A DNA stretch of 64,000 bases from positions 16,607,001-16,671,000 of the forward strand of contig OX335658.1 of the NCBI GenBank assembly GCA_946894095.1, given 5' to 3'. Every line of letters begins with the position of its first letter. Positions within the stretch are counted from its first letter, which is position 1. A program made the position numbers and the translations under genes. This document shows, piece by piece, positions 32,149 through 42,239 of this stretch. The notes under the pieces were generated by a model, which worked only from the letters and a program-made list of their open reading frames with translations, was not told where the DNA came from and did no database searches. The stretch is from Incurvaria masculella. Lineage: Eukaryota > Arthropoda > Insecta > Lepidoptera > Incurvariidae.

Positions 32149-32559
32149 TTCCTCTAATAATATATAATATATATAAAATAGTTTTCTGCCGACTGCCTCA
32201 TTGCACAGTGAACATGGAAAATAACGAAACAATAGTGTGAAACATGCAATACGTAAGCATTAGAATTATTGAACTGACCATGATAATGTATTATCATAAA
32301 GCCCTTGACTAATTATTACCTTAAGATATTTAGCTTGGTTTTAATTATTTAGTCAATTTGAGGATGGTATATACCAGAAATTGTAACCTACATGTATGTT
32401 TGCTGTTGTTCTGTGTATGCCCTAATGTAAATGCTATTATCTAAAGCGACGTTAGTTTAGTACGAAAAAGTATATTTTAGTTAAGCCTCTAGGACTGACT
32501 CTAGCGTCTGATACTTACACCAATAATAGATACGATTTGGGTGATGTCGAAATTCTGTT

Positions 32560-32690
32560 TGAAGTCAGTATTTTCCATCCAGTTCAATCTATAGCCGTGC
32601 TCATAGAGAAAAGGTAGAGGAAAGGGCATGGGATCTAATTTATGCGGGAATGCGGTGTGTTGGATTTACACAATGACGTTTGTTGTTGTT
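32560..32690 (+). mobile_element. SINE fragment
   Basis: 'TTTTCCATCCAGTTCAATC', then 'GCCGTGCTCATAGAG' and 'GGGAATGCGGTGTGTTGG', match the SINE body. Head and A-tail are lost; it lies inside duplication unit 2. Confidence 0.65.
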
Positions 32691-33009
32691 TACATCTGCC
32701 GATTCTTAAATTTCACATCACAATCATTCATTTGTGCAATCCATACTCGGTTGACCCTCCATTTAGTAAGATTTTTACACACCTTACCTACAGCAGATAT
32801 TTCAATTCACCATCTTAAAATAATTCAGTTTATCTATAATAGTGCCCAAAAATAATAACATGCCGCTGTTGTTTGGAGTCGAATTGATCCCGTCTTTACT
32901 GTACATGAAAGCCGAGTAAAATAATTGTTAATGACTGTTTCAAGAGCATTAACCTAATGTACGAGCTCTCTACTTACTTTGACTTTATAAGCCTCTACAA
33001 AAATCCTCC

Positions 33010-33450
33010 TCGCTAGAAATCTAGCGAGCGGTAACTGCCCTCTGGAGTAAACGGGAAAGCGATATATCTCCCCCTCCGTTCTTCCGCAGGCGAAAGCACG
33101 TGGTGTCTTTACACCTATAACACTTATATGTATGGTAGAGTTGGTTCAGGTCACGTAGTCGCGGGAACGGAGAGTTTCTTGGGGCCCTCATTGCAGCAAT
33201 TTTGCCGCGGAGGTGTGTCAAAATGAAATAGACGGCGGTCGCTATCTCTGCTGTAGCGTTCGTTCAGGTGATTCCCCACGAAGGGGGAACCTCCCTGGAG
33301 AGTCGGCCTGCTCGTGGCTGGAGGCAGGTAGGTGCTGCATTGCTCTATCAATTATGTATGTCGGAGTGTTGACTTTGGGTTGCCGAATTTCGGCTGCAGG
33401 CGAGACCCCTTCGGAAAACTTTATCTGCTGGATTTTATAGCGAATATGAT
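33010..33450 (-). repeat. GC-rich block, possible LTR-element remnant
   Basis: Present only in the second duplication unit. Minus-strand frames at 33021-33221 and 33151-33351 overlap and include 'YKCYRCKDTTC', a short cysteine motif, but no complete zinc knuckle. A purine-rich stretch near 33065-33080 (minus strand 'AACGGAGGGGGAGA') could be a polypurine tract. I cannot prove a retroviral-type element. Confidence 0.25.
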
Positions 33451-34129
33451 TTAAGTAATAGTTCTGCTGTCGTTTTTTAAGGCTGTATTGCTGAGATTGT
33501 AATTATATCAACTTCTACGTCGAATATCGGTTGTGTTTTAAACACGTTCTAAAATTTCAACATGTTTTGATATATTGATTGCTCCTAAACACAATTTCGC
33601 GATGTAATAGACCTTACTGTATCATGAATTTCGGGTTGCAAGTATAATATTAAAGTCTTTTTTGTTCTTTAAGTGGGTACCCATAAATTTATTTTGTTAT
33701 TGACTTAAACTTGACTAATCACTTGTGATGCAAGAAGATCACACCATAATATTTACATACTTCTTCATATACTGTTACGCAACTCGCACTATATAAATTT
33801 TCGCTCATAAAAAGAACGAAATAAATCTGTGAGTGAATTTCTTCTATGTGCTTACCGCTCCAGGGAACCGACCAAATGATATACAGAATGTCAATACACG
33901 TTTACCTGGGTATCCATTTCAGATGTGACACAATATCTGATACACAACTAGAATCTGCTATCAATTAAAACCATTTCTTAAATAAAATTGTTTCTAAAAA
34001 CAATGAAAGTAATATGGCGAAAGGCGTTCGCATAAATAGGATGACCATACCACCGAAATTCGTCAAGGTTTTATGTTTTTTTTGGTTAACTCAAATCTGA
34101 AATCAAATGTGATTTGTGAAAAAACACAT

Positions 34130-34528
34130 TTTGAGTGGATACAATTTTGTATCAATAATAACGAGGGATCTTTCAGGGAGATCGACGGGGCTCTATACAT
34201 CCGAACAGCAGGTCTATTCCTGGCATTCAGTAATTTATAGACATTTTCAAAGCGACTCAGAAATCATGATTCCTGATTACGGAATGCCAAGAATAGACCT
34301 GCTGAAGTGAAGCATCGATATAATCTAAAACTGTCGATGTAGTGAAGCGTTAGTTGATTCTAGGTGTAGGTCAGAATCTCATACAGGAACATTATTTTGT
34401 CAGTTACTTTGAAAGGCATAATGTTATATTTTTTTTTTGCAATAATAAGAATAACGTATTTGATTGATTTTGAATCCCGTCGTAGTATCTTGCCGGGTTT
34501 TCTTCGTCCATAGTAATCGATCCGTCTT
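34130..34528 (+). repeat. Family Q/T LINE 3' region, interrupted by family F MITE
   Basis: 'ATCAATAATAACGAGGGATC' and 'CAGAATCTCATACAGGAAC', then the terminal block 'GAATCCCGTCGTAGTATCTT' to 'ATCGATCCGTCTTATT', match other Q/T copies. The MITE at 34205-34304 sits within it. Confidence 0.5.
34205..34304. mobile_element. Foldback MITE family F, copy 2 (short)
   Basis: About 100 bp. Left 'CAGCAGGTCTATTCCTGGC', right 'GCCAAGAATAGACCTGCTG', near-perfect inverse complements. Internal deletion relative to copies 1 and 3. Confidence 0.75.
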
Positions 34529-34529
34529 A

Positions 34530-34892
34530 TTTTTTGGGACCTGTCATGGATGGATAATACTACACAACTACCGTTATGATATTAGCCCAATACACCACAT
34601 TCCCGAAGGAATTAGGTGCCATGCCAAGACCTTCCCTTTATGAGCACGGCTACATTGAACTGTCATCCATTGTCACCCAATGAGATGGTACTAAGCAGGA
34701 AGGGCTCAAACCCTACCACCTAGTAGGGGAAGGTGACCTAGAATTTTACATGGATTCGGAACCATGGAGCAGCTCGCGTTCGTGACGAAATGCACTTATC
34801 GAACTCGGAAGTTCGAGAGCGTGGTGCATGTTGGAATTGAACCCAGGACTCTGGTGCGCTAGGCCAGTCCCCGCGCCACTAGACTACAAGCA
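34530..34892 (-). mobile_element. tRNA-headed SINE, copy 4
   Basis: Read on the minus strand: a head with 'TAGTCTAGTGGCGCGGGG' and a B-box-like 'GGGTTCAATTCC', the body with an internal deletion near 34655-34690, and a degenerate A-tail against the Q/T LINE tail. Confidence 0.8.
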
Positions 34893-35180
34893 AATAAAAA
34901 ACAATGACAATTCCAAGAGAATACACCTAACGGAGGCAAATAAACATATACAAAATAAAATAATATCAGACCTGTCAAAAATGTCGCGAACGTCTCCATT
35001 CAGTATGTGATAGTATTGTTTAAATAATTTAAATCGAATTTCCGATACACACGAAATTCATATCGGCGACAAGGATGACAGTCGATACTGGTAACTAGCC
35101 AATTGTTGCACACCATTCGTCCCTTTTCGATAAGTTGCGAGTGACCCGACTTCCGTACGCAGAACGCTCGGCGATCCTTG
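34893..35180. other. Non-coding stretch, no gene seen
   Basis: AT-rich, then a GC-richer 35060-35175 without recognised repeats. Confidence 0.4.
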
Positions 35181-35797
35181 TAGACTAGGAGGTCGCGACA
35201 AAAATGGTAACGATAACGTAAATGGCTGAAACTGGGTTCACCGGATTTAGATCAAGTCTTTGAAGATAAATGTGTCAGTCTGCCTGCGCCAAGTGGTTGC
35301 GTTACATAGATGAGGCGCTTGAAAAAGTAGTTATGGTGACGAAAAGTATATATGATAAGGTAAATGGCTGCAAATAACGAACCATGAAAGTATCAGTACA
35401 TACTTGCTTAGCAATACCAAAACTGAACAAATCTTTGGTTGCATTATGTAGTTATATAGGCAATTTAGGTTACAGATATAATTTTTGGTATATTTAGGTA
35501 TTTAAATAAAAAAAAACTGACTGGTTATTGTTGTATAATTAATAGTTGTCAATATTTATAGACAATCAATATATTCATCAGCAGGAATATATATGAATAT
35601 ATATATAGGAATATATATATATAGCAGCAATATATTCATCAACATACCTACATCTATTTAATGCAGCCAATCACAACGCAACCACTTGGCGCCGGCAGAT
35701 CGACATATGTAGCATCAGAGGGTTGGTCTCCAACCTTTGAATCCAGATTCAGCCATTTACCTTATCGTGACCAAAAATGTCGTGACCTCCCGGAATA
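35181..35797. mobile_element. MITE family G, copy 2
   Basis: Same ends and interior order as copy 1 ('TAGACTAGGAGGTCGCGACA' left, 'GTCGTGACCTCCCGGAATA' right). About 55 bp longer, mainly through an AT/TATATA expansion near 35586-35630. Confidence 0.85.
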
Positions 35798-36164
35798 ATA
35801 TCTCCTCGGTGACGGCCTTTCGAGTCCCGTCACGTACGTAACGGAATTTGTGTAAACTAGATGAAGTCTCCGGCTGCCTCTAATTTAGTTTGGCCTTCGT
35901 TCGTCTTATTTAATTCGCACGCGACGAAAGTGTTCGAGTTAAGGCCACCTATCGGTGGGACTTTGCATTCCGCTCGTCCCTAGCCAGTGTGCATTTCTCG
36001 TTTTCGACAGCGTGCGGTGAATGTTCGAGGTGCAATTTGTAAGAAATACGTGGGAATTTGGGTTTTGTGTGTTACTCGTTTTCCTCTTTTGTCGTCATAT
36101 ACATAAATAAAATAACTATTATACAATCATTTGGCGATATATAGGTATCCTACGATGGAAAATA
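35798..36164. other. Non-coding unique island
   Basis: Complex, CpG-containing sequence at 35810-36060. No frame with known motifs. Candidate for comparative conservation testing. Confidence 0.35.
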
Positions 36165-36700
36165 CATGAAATGAAATGAAAAAAAAAAATGAAATGAAAA
36201 TATTCTTTATTGCTTACAACTATTACATAGTATGCAAAGGCGACCTTATTGCCAAAGGCAATCTCTAACAGCTAACCTTAATATTAGAAAATATATTAAG
36301 AGGTAGCAAGAAACAATAAATTACTTAAAACTAAGCACCATAATCACACTTAGAAAACATTAGAAAACTTAAAACTATGTAAACAGAAAATATTTGATTG
36401 ATTTAATTGTTATAACATGTCAAGTACCAAGATTTTAATTTTACATTAAAAATAGACAAAGAAGCACTTTCCCTAATAGTAAGAGGCAATTGATTCCACA
36501 ATCGTGCTGAGTAAACTGTAAAAGAACCCGAATAAGCAGTGGAAGAATGTGACGGAATAAGGAGCAGGAGATTATCTGCAGACCTAAGTGGTACACCATG
36601 AAAAGAGAGATATTTGATAAAACGGGGATTTGGGATCATTTAAGATTAAGTAAAGAAGAGAGAGAACATGCATATTACGCATAAATAAAATAAAATTAAA
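36165..36700 (-). pseudogene. 5'-truncated copy of the CR1/jockey LINE tail
   Basis: A minus-strand frame at 36403-36639 encodes 'HGVPLRSADNLLLLIPSHSS' and 'ARLWNQLP', aligning with the C-terminus of the LINE at 17354 (there 'HGLPLRSTGSSVLAIPSHTS' and 'ARQWNQLP'). Only about 78 codons remain, so the RT core is missing. The 3' untranslated region follows to a terminal (GAAAT)n-like tail at about 36165-36200. A separate, older insertion of the same family. Confidence 0.85.
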
Positions 36701-37088
36701 CATTTGATAATTCCTTATTTCTCTGATTTATTAGAATTGCAGTAATGAAAAAAAAATCTTGAGTGTTATAATTAACAGTAATATGTAAACAGTGAACATG
36801 TAATTATGTTATTATTAAATTATTCTTAGAATAAATTATAATCTCATGAAACTAGAGTTCAGTTTTTTTTACGTATATGTATAAATGAATTATTGCAATA
36901 ATTCCTTTTACTATTACTTATTCGTTAGCATTAAAAACATAATTATGTTTAAAATCCACTATATTACTTTTTTACCAATTATTTCTTTCATATAATTTTA
37001 CATAATCGACTTTCCATACACTTCGCTATATTTTTTTATTATCCTCGTATAAGATGGAAGGTGCTAAGTTTTGCCTCCAGATTCAACC
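36701..37088. other. AT-rich non-coding stretch
   Basis: Very AT-rich. Nothing further recognised. Confidence 0.45.
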
Positions 37089-37319
37089 CCCGCTGGTCTA
37101 TTCCTGGAATCCCGTAATCAGGAATCCTGTGTCTAGATAACCGCTTTTATAGCGGTTTTCAAAGCGATTTTTTCGGCGGAAAACCTTGAAAAATAAAAAA
37201 AACTACGCCCCTGAATCTTTTCATCAGGAAAATCACTCTAAAAACCGCTATAAAAACGGTTTTTGAGACACAGGATTCCTTATACCTGATTACGGAATTC
37301 CAGGAAAAAGCCTGCTGCA
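37089..37319. mobile_element. Foldback MITE family F, copy 3
   Basis: Left 'CGCTGGTCTATTCCTGGAAT' and right 'GAATTCCAGGAAAAAGCCTG'. Long, nearly continuous pairing of arms includes 'AACCGCTTTTATAGCGGTTT', itself a short palindrome. Confidence 0.75.
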
Positions 37320-37755
37320 GTGTTGTGCATATTTTTTATTTATATAATTGTTTCATATATGATATATTGGCTTAATAGACTTCATTTGTATTAAACTTGA
37401 TGAGGGCTTTATGCACCTGACATAGTTTAAGTTGACGACGGCTTTTATACCCGAGAATACTTGTAATGCTTTAAATTACGTTAATTTATATTATTGCATT
37501 AGCAACTTTGTTAGTTGTAAATAATTTAAACTGAGAGTTGCTCTTTCTATTTTTCGTTGTTCTTTGCCTTAATCTGTTCTACCAAGGAATTGTTTGGCAG
37601 CAGCATTTCATAATTGTTGACGGAAAAATATGTTATATAAATCCGTTAAGTGTCTTTACGAGTTCTTCTTTACTGGGTGCATCGAATCTGCGGATCTTTG
37701 TGACGTAACTTAATGTAGTCTGCCTACCAAAAAGTTTAAATAAATGAAATGAAAT
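37320..37755 (+). repeat. Family Q LINE 3' tail, copy 2
   Basis: 'GAGGGCTTTATGCACCTGA', then 'CTGTTCTACCAAGGAATTGT', and a final 'TTTAAATAAATGAAATGAAA' A-rich tail. Uninterrupted version of the tail at 7725-8052. Confidence 0.65.
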
Positions 37756-38062
37756 TCAAAAGAGCATTCTGTTCATCGATAAACGAAGCCACTGCCTACC
37801 ACGAGACGGCAGGGAGCACAGGCGTGAAGGTACCGCGGCACGCATGGTTGATGGGTAGTTCGGTAAAGGTCTGCGGCGGTGGCGTTACGTAGACGTGACG
37901 TCATTAAAGCGCGCACCCACCACCTGGCACGCTCGCCGCTGATATATGGCCGATATACGAGTATACGCACGCCGCGGCGCCGCCTCCAAATAGCACCGTA
38001 CGTACATGTACTATATCTTAAGGTAAAAGCAGAGATGGCTGCGTGCCTTTGATCAGAGCTGC
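37756..38062. promoter_or_regulatory. CpG-rich block with a full CRE site
   Basis: GC-rich and complex, with a TGACGTCA site at 37896-37903 and a nearby 'ATATATGG'. A 101-codon minus-strand frame (37773-38078) is arginine-rich, has no known domain, and is probably composition-driven. Promoter or enhancer function is inference only. Confidence 0.3.
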
Positions 38063-38395
38063 TATTCCCAGTTCTCACCTAAACTGGCGTTAACGGAACT
38101 TTGAAGTTCCGTAAAAACGTCAAACTCCATACAAGTTTTTATTAGATATTCTGTGGTTTTACTTCTTCAAGCTGTCAAAGAAATACATTCCGATTTGTAT
38201 GAAAACGCGGAATAGACGTAAACGGCAACGTCGACATATTTGCGCCGACGATGAGTAAGCTGTCAAATCAAACTAGGACTCGCAAATGTTAGTTCGCTTA
38301 ACGCCCACTGCGCGCGCTCTTAATTTCTCCATACATTTGCCAACGCCAGTCGATCGGTTTGGCGTAAACGCCAATTTAGGTGACAGCTGGGACTA
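38063..38395. mobile_element. MITE family M, copy 2
   Basis: Opposite orientation to copy 1 (24764-25084): 'CTCACCTAAACTGGCGT' left and 'ACGCCAATTTAGGTGACAG' right, sharing the interior. Confidence 0.8.
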
Positions 38396-39184
38396 CGGGC
38401 TACGTGATGTCATAATAAACCAAGATACATTGTTCTGTCGACCTAATAATGGAATTGGATAGTTTTGTTTATAATTATGTGCAAATCGCTTCTATAGAGT
38501 CTATTTAATTATATTCTTTCTGAATTACAAACTAGTTACTTTGTTAATACCTCGTATTTAATAATGCAAAATAAATTAAATTTTTACTTCACTTTGATTA
38601 ATTTAGGTCGAATTTCGTTGTTATCAAAAAAAATAAAACGTTCTTATTTTGCCAATTTGTAACTGACATATCCATATCATATTTATAAGTCTGTCATATT
38701 GTAATAAAGGTGGAATATTGCATGTGATACCTGTAATATCAGTATATTTGTCCTGATCATCGAAAACGATTCCTTTACTTTTTAAATTTAAATATATGAA
38801 TTCATCTAAAGATGATAGGATGCATCTAAAATTTTTTTTGTAACTTCCGGTATTTCAAATAATACAAGTTATTTAACTGAATTTCTTCCCGTAAATGTCG
38901 TACTGTTATATCTGTGTTTATGATGACAGCTAACACCTTTATAAACGATCGCGCCACGCGCTCTCGTGCCAGTCTGTTATACCATCCCTTCGAGTACTAT
39001 TCCTGCTTTCTAATTCGGTAATAGCAGTTGACGTGTCTATTTTCTATATTATAAATACTTTTAGTGTTGAACAAAGTGAACTATCCGTATAAATAATAAT
39101 AAACTTCTTTTAGCTAAATAAATTGTTTTTTTAAAAACCCTTCCAAGAAGGGTAGGCTAACAGTACGAAGAAAAAAGAGATTTG
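38396..39184. other. AT-rich non-coding stretch
   Basis: No supported features. Confidence 0.45.
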
Positions 39185-39410
39185 TCATTCGTGGCTTGGA
39201 TTCCACCTACTTTCTAGGTAGCCAATCGGCAATGAAAATGATTCGTTTTTATCATCGAATTCCATGTAGCCGAGCAAAAAAAAAATTATTAAAAAAAAAT
39301 ATGTAAGTAATCTCATTGCATGGCATCTGGCTCCCAAAACGTATGTTAGGTTAATACCATGACAGAAGGTTTGGTATTAGTCACTCATGAAGAGTTACAT
39401 AGAATAAAAT
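39185..39410 (+). mobile_element. Diverged SINE
   Basis: 'CGGCAATGAAAATG', 'TTCCATGTAGCCGAGCAA', 'GCATGGCATCTGGC' and 'AATACCATGACAGAAGGT' follow the SINE body order, with extra A-runs inserted in the middle. Head largely gone; this is an old copy. Confidence 0.65.
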
Positions 39411-39442
39411 AATTAAGTTTCGAAAATGAGTCTGAAAAAAAA

Positions 39443-40117
39443 ATTAACAAAAAAATAACCGACTTCAAAGAAAAAGCACTAAAAAGTAAAAAATAATTTC
39501 TATTTTTGTAGTTACGATTTCTGTTATTTTTTGAGTCGGCGTCACCCGGGCACGCGCTGCGCCAATCAAGAGAACCTAACCTAACCTAACCTAACCTAAC
39601 CTAACCTAACCTAACCTAACCTAACCTAACCTAACCTAACCTAACCTAACCTTGGCTGACACCGACTCAAAAAATAACAGAAATCGTAACTACAAAAATG
39701 GAAATTATTTTTTACTTTTTAATGCTTTTTCTTTGAAGTCGGTTATTTTTTTGGTTATATTTTTTTATTTATTTAGTTCTAGTGAATCTGAAGTACACTT
39801 ACTAATTTGTACACGTCCTTTCCAATATAAAAAGAATCACCGAAATCGGTTGGCGTTATATTGAGTTATTCGTCCATTTGTCGCGCGCATCTTAATACAT
39901 ATTTAAGACTTTTATGATTTTCTCATGGATATCATTGTCAGAACTTAACCAAATTAAAATGCGACCACTTGGGAAGCACTAGCTATCATTTAAAAAAATA
40001 ATCATCAAAATCGGTTCACCCAGGCAAAAGTTATGAGGTAACAAACATAAAAAAAATACAAAAAAAAAAAACATACAGGCGAATTGATAACCTCCTCCTT
40101 TTTTTGAAGTCGGTTAA
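39443..40117. mobile_element. Family D element with telomeric (CCTAA)15 hairpin, copy 1
   Basis: Arms of about 90 bp (39456-39545 and 39657-39746) are inverse complements with about three differences and enclose fifteen exact CCTAA units (39575-39649), the insect telomere repeat. A conserved tail follows ('TTGGCGTTATATTGAGTTAT' and 'ATCATCAAAATCGGTTCACC') and ends in 'TTTGAAGTCGGTTAA', the same terminal motif as the arms. Small frames here are artefacts of the repeat. Confidence 0.85.
39575..39649. repeat. Telomere-type repeat (CCTAA)15
   Basis: Fifteen perfect CCTAA units, that is TTAGG on the minus strand. Confidence 0.97.
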
Positions 40118-40529
40118 TAATGTTTGAAGATCCGCATTTTTGGCAACCACTTCAAAGTTGCAATAAAACATACATAACGTTAAAAGGCGGGCATTCGTCA
40201 ATGATAACACTGGGAAGTCACAGAAGTATAACATATACGAGTTGTGGACAGACGTACAGTTCGTTTCATCGCTAGTAAAGTAGGCAAGTTAACAAGTTTC
40301 AGCATGAATCAGGGAGGTTTCAATGCTCTTGACATTTTTACGAGTGCGCGCTGACAAAAGAACGTCGCCGGCCGCTGCCATTCCGTCCCGCCCCTTCGCC
40401 GTCCCGCCCCCGCGGCCGCCCCCGCACCGCCCCCGCACGCGCCGCCTTATGTGTCAGTAGTTTTAGTACCCGCACTGAAAATAGCAACGTAATGCTTACA
40501 GGATCAGAATACGTCGTTTCATATTGTAA
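40118..40529. other. Non-coding, with a C-rich island
   Basis: Bases 40345-40450 are extremely C-rich (CCCGCCCC and CCCGCACC repeats), giving G-runs on the minus strand. No gene seen. Confidence 0.4.
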
Positions 40530-41057
40530 TTAAGGTGGCCCAACCCGGCGGGACGAACTCATTCGCGGGCACGGTACAAAATCGTGCTGTTGCGCTCTGG
40601 GACCTTCTCTGTTTAAAAAAAAAAGACAGGATCCGTGATGAGCAAGATGCAACATGTCCACAAAAAAGACAATGTGCATAGTGTATGATTTGATAAAATT
40701 TACAAAAAAATTAATTACAAAACGACTTATAGCTAAAAGTAAACTACGACCGCTCTGTAGCCAAATCTAACAAAAACTTAAATAAGCTATGTCTGATGAC
40801 TAATCATTTTAAGATGTTCTTACTTTATCATTGCGTAAACCACCTCCAAAGTTATTGATAAAACGCGCGAAAAATTCGAACTTTCTGACCTTATAACTTA
40901 GAAACCAAACACAATTTTACAATGCCAACGGTCCTCAGACATCTAGTTTGATCAAATAAAGCTATTTTGAGCAAAACTTGGGATCTCTAACAAGGAATAG
41001 GGGCGTGATCTTCTTTCCCCGTTTGTATGGGCAGTTGAGCGGGATGGGCCACCTTAA
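40530..41057 (-). mobile_element. Family A MITE, copy 4
   Basis: TTAA borders, reverse orientation relative to copy 1. Terminal hairpin region partly decayed ('GGTACAAAATCGTGC'). Confidence 0.9.
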
Positions 41058-41718
41058 CTAGCGCGCGACAACAGAAAGCGATGAATATGTAAAATATCTA
41101 AATATAACACTGCGTTAGACTATCAATTCGTCGCACTCGGGACATACAGGCGTATCTCACAATTATCACCGAATCGCACTTGGCCGGTTTTATTGTTTTG
41201 TATTGCTGATTTTGTTATTTTAAGTATATGTACTATTTGTTTATCTCAAAATCTAGACTTAAGTGAGGCCCTTGCTATTAATATGACAAATAATGAACTT
41301 TTTTTAATTTAATTTTATCAAACGTAATTTTTTGATGATCCCAAGTGTTCACTGCGTCCCAAAGGAGGAAAAATAAATACAATAAAATACATTGACCTCT
41401 CGACATTTCAAAGGTTGGTGAGGAGAATGCTCTTTATCGCTTAACCCGCCTTTTGTAAACATTTAACTATTAAAACATTTGTATGTGCTTGATTGTTATT
41501 ATTAATCAAATCGTTAAATCGGGATATCCATTGGATACTTACATTTCTCCAAGCCACAATTTACCCGTAAATCCATACAAATTTGGCGCCATTCAGAGGA
41601 CTAATTTTTTATCAATTAAATAGGATAACGTTGATGATAACATGCAATACCGAATTAATAATTCGTTTGCGCCGGGTTTTGCCGATAATTTGGTCATGAC
41701 GGAAAAGTATTTATTATT
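41058..41718. other. Non-coding, with a family C end fragment
   Basis: 'GAATCGCACTTGGCCGGTTT' at 41171-41190 is an isolated family C terminus. Otherwise no feature. Confidence 0.45.
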
Positions 41719-42239
41719 CAGAAGCCCGATTCTGCTATTTGTCCAATTTCAAACCATTCCGTATAAGTTATGTTTCCGTCAAACATAACACGCTAAGTTT
41801 CGAGTGAGGTGTCCAAAAATCGGTATTCAGCTAATTCACACACGCGTTTTGTTGTTGTCTATGGAGTGGTTTGTCTTGCGTGCCGCCTACAGGGTAAAAT
41901 AACCTGTCACAATTTTGACAGTTATTTTCTCACTCAAATATGACATACGAAAAGAAAGAGACAGCGATATGCCAACGTAATGTAGAAAAGTGATATTCGA
42001 AGTTCGGCGATGCGATGCCCCGAATTTGACAAATAGAATTCTCAAAACCGCAAGTTTTCGGCAAAACACACGGCTCACGAGAACATGAGCGCGCGTTACG
42101 AGTTTGCGAACAAAACACAAACACAACGCATACGTTTTGCAAACTGCGTTAGTAGAATACCATTTCGCGCGAAACATGAGGTTTTGAGAAAACACAAACA
42201 TAACGCGCGCAGTTATCAATTAGCAGAATAAGGCTTCTG
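41719..42239. mobile_element. MITE family V (521 bp)
   Basis: The left end CAGAAGCCCGATTCTGCTA and the right end TAGCAGAATAAGGCTTCTG are inverse complements with two differences. The interior includes repeated 'AAAACACAAAC' and 'AACGCG' motifs. The 110- and 70-codon minus frames inside it lack transposase motifs, so they are not called. Confidence 0.65.

Larger units (their letters stand above)
32187..33996 (+). repeat. Tandem duplication unit 2 (blocks A' and B')
   Basis: Block A' 32187-32446 begins 'CTGCCGACTGCCTCATTGCA' as block A does. Block B' 33460-33996 ends 'CAATTAAAACCATTTCTTAA' as block B does. I estimate roughly 90 percent identity by eye. The middle contains a SINE fragment and a GC-rich block absent from unit 1. 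Confidence 0.85.

Noticed and set aside
37773..38078. 101-codon arginine-rich minus-strand frame as a gene
   Set aside because: It lies in a CpG-rich block, where stop codons are rare, and runs into MITE M; no domain recognised.
39575..39649. A true telomere end or CRISPR-like array
   Set aside because: The CCTAA array sits inside an inverted-repeat element with sequence on both sides and recurs at 53868 in the same setting. There are no spacers, and the genome is eukaryotic.
41887..42219. 110-codon frame inside MITE V as a transposase
   Set aside because: No catalytic triad or DNA-binding motif, far too short, and overlapped by a second frame on the same strand.
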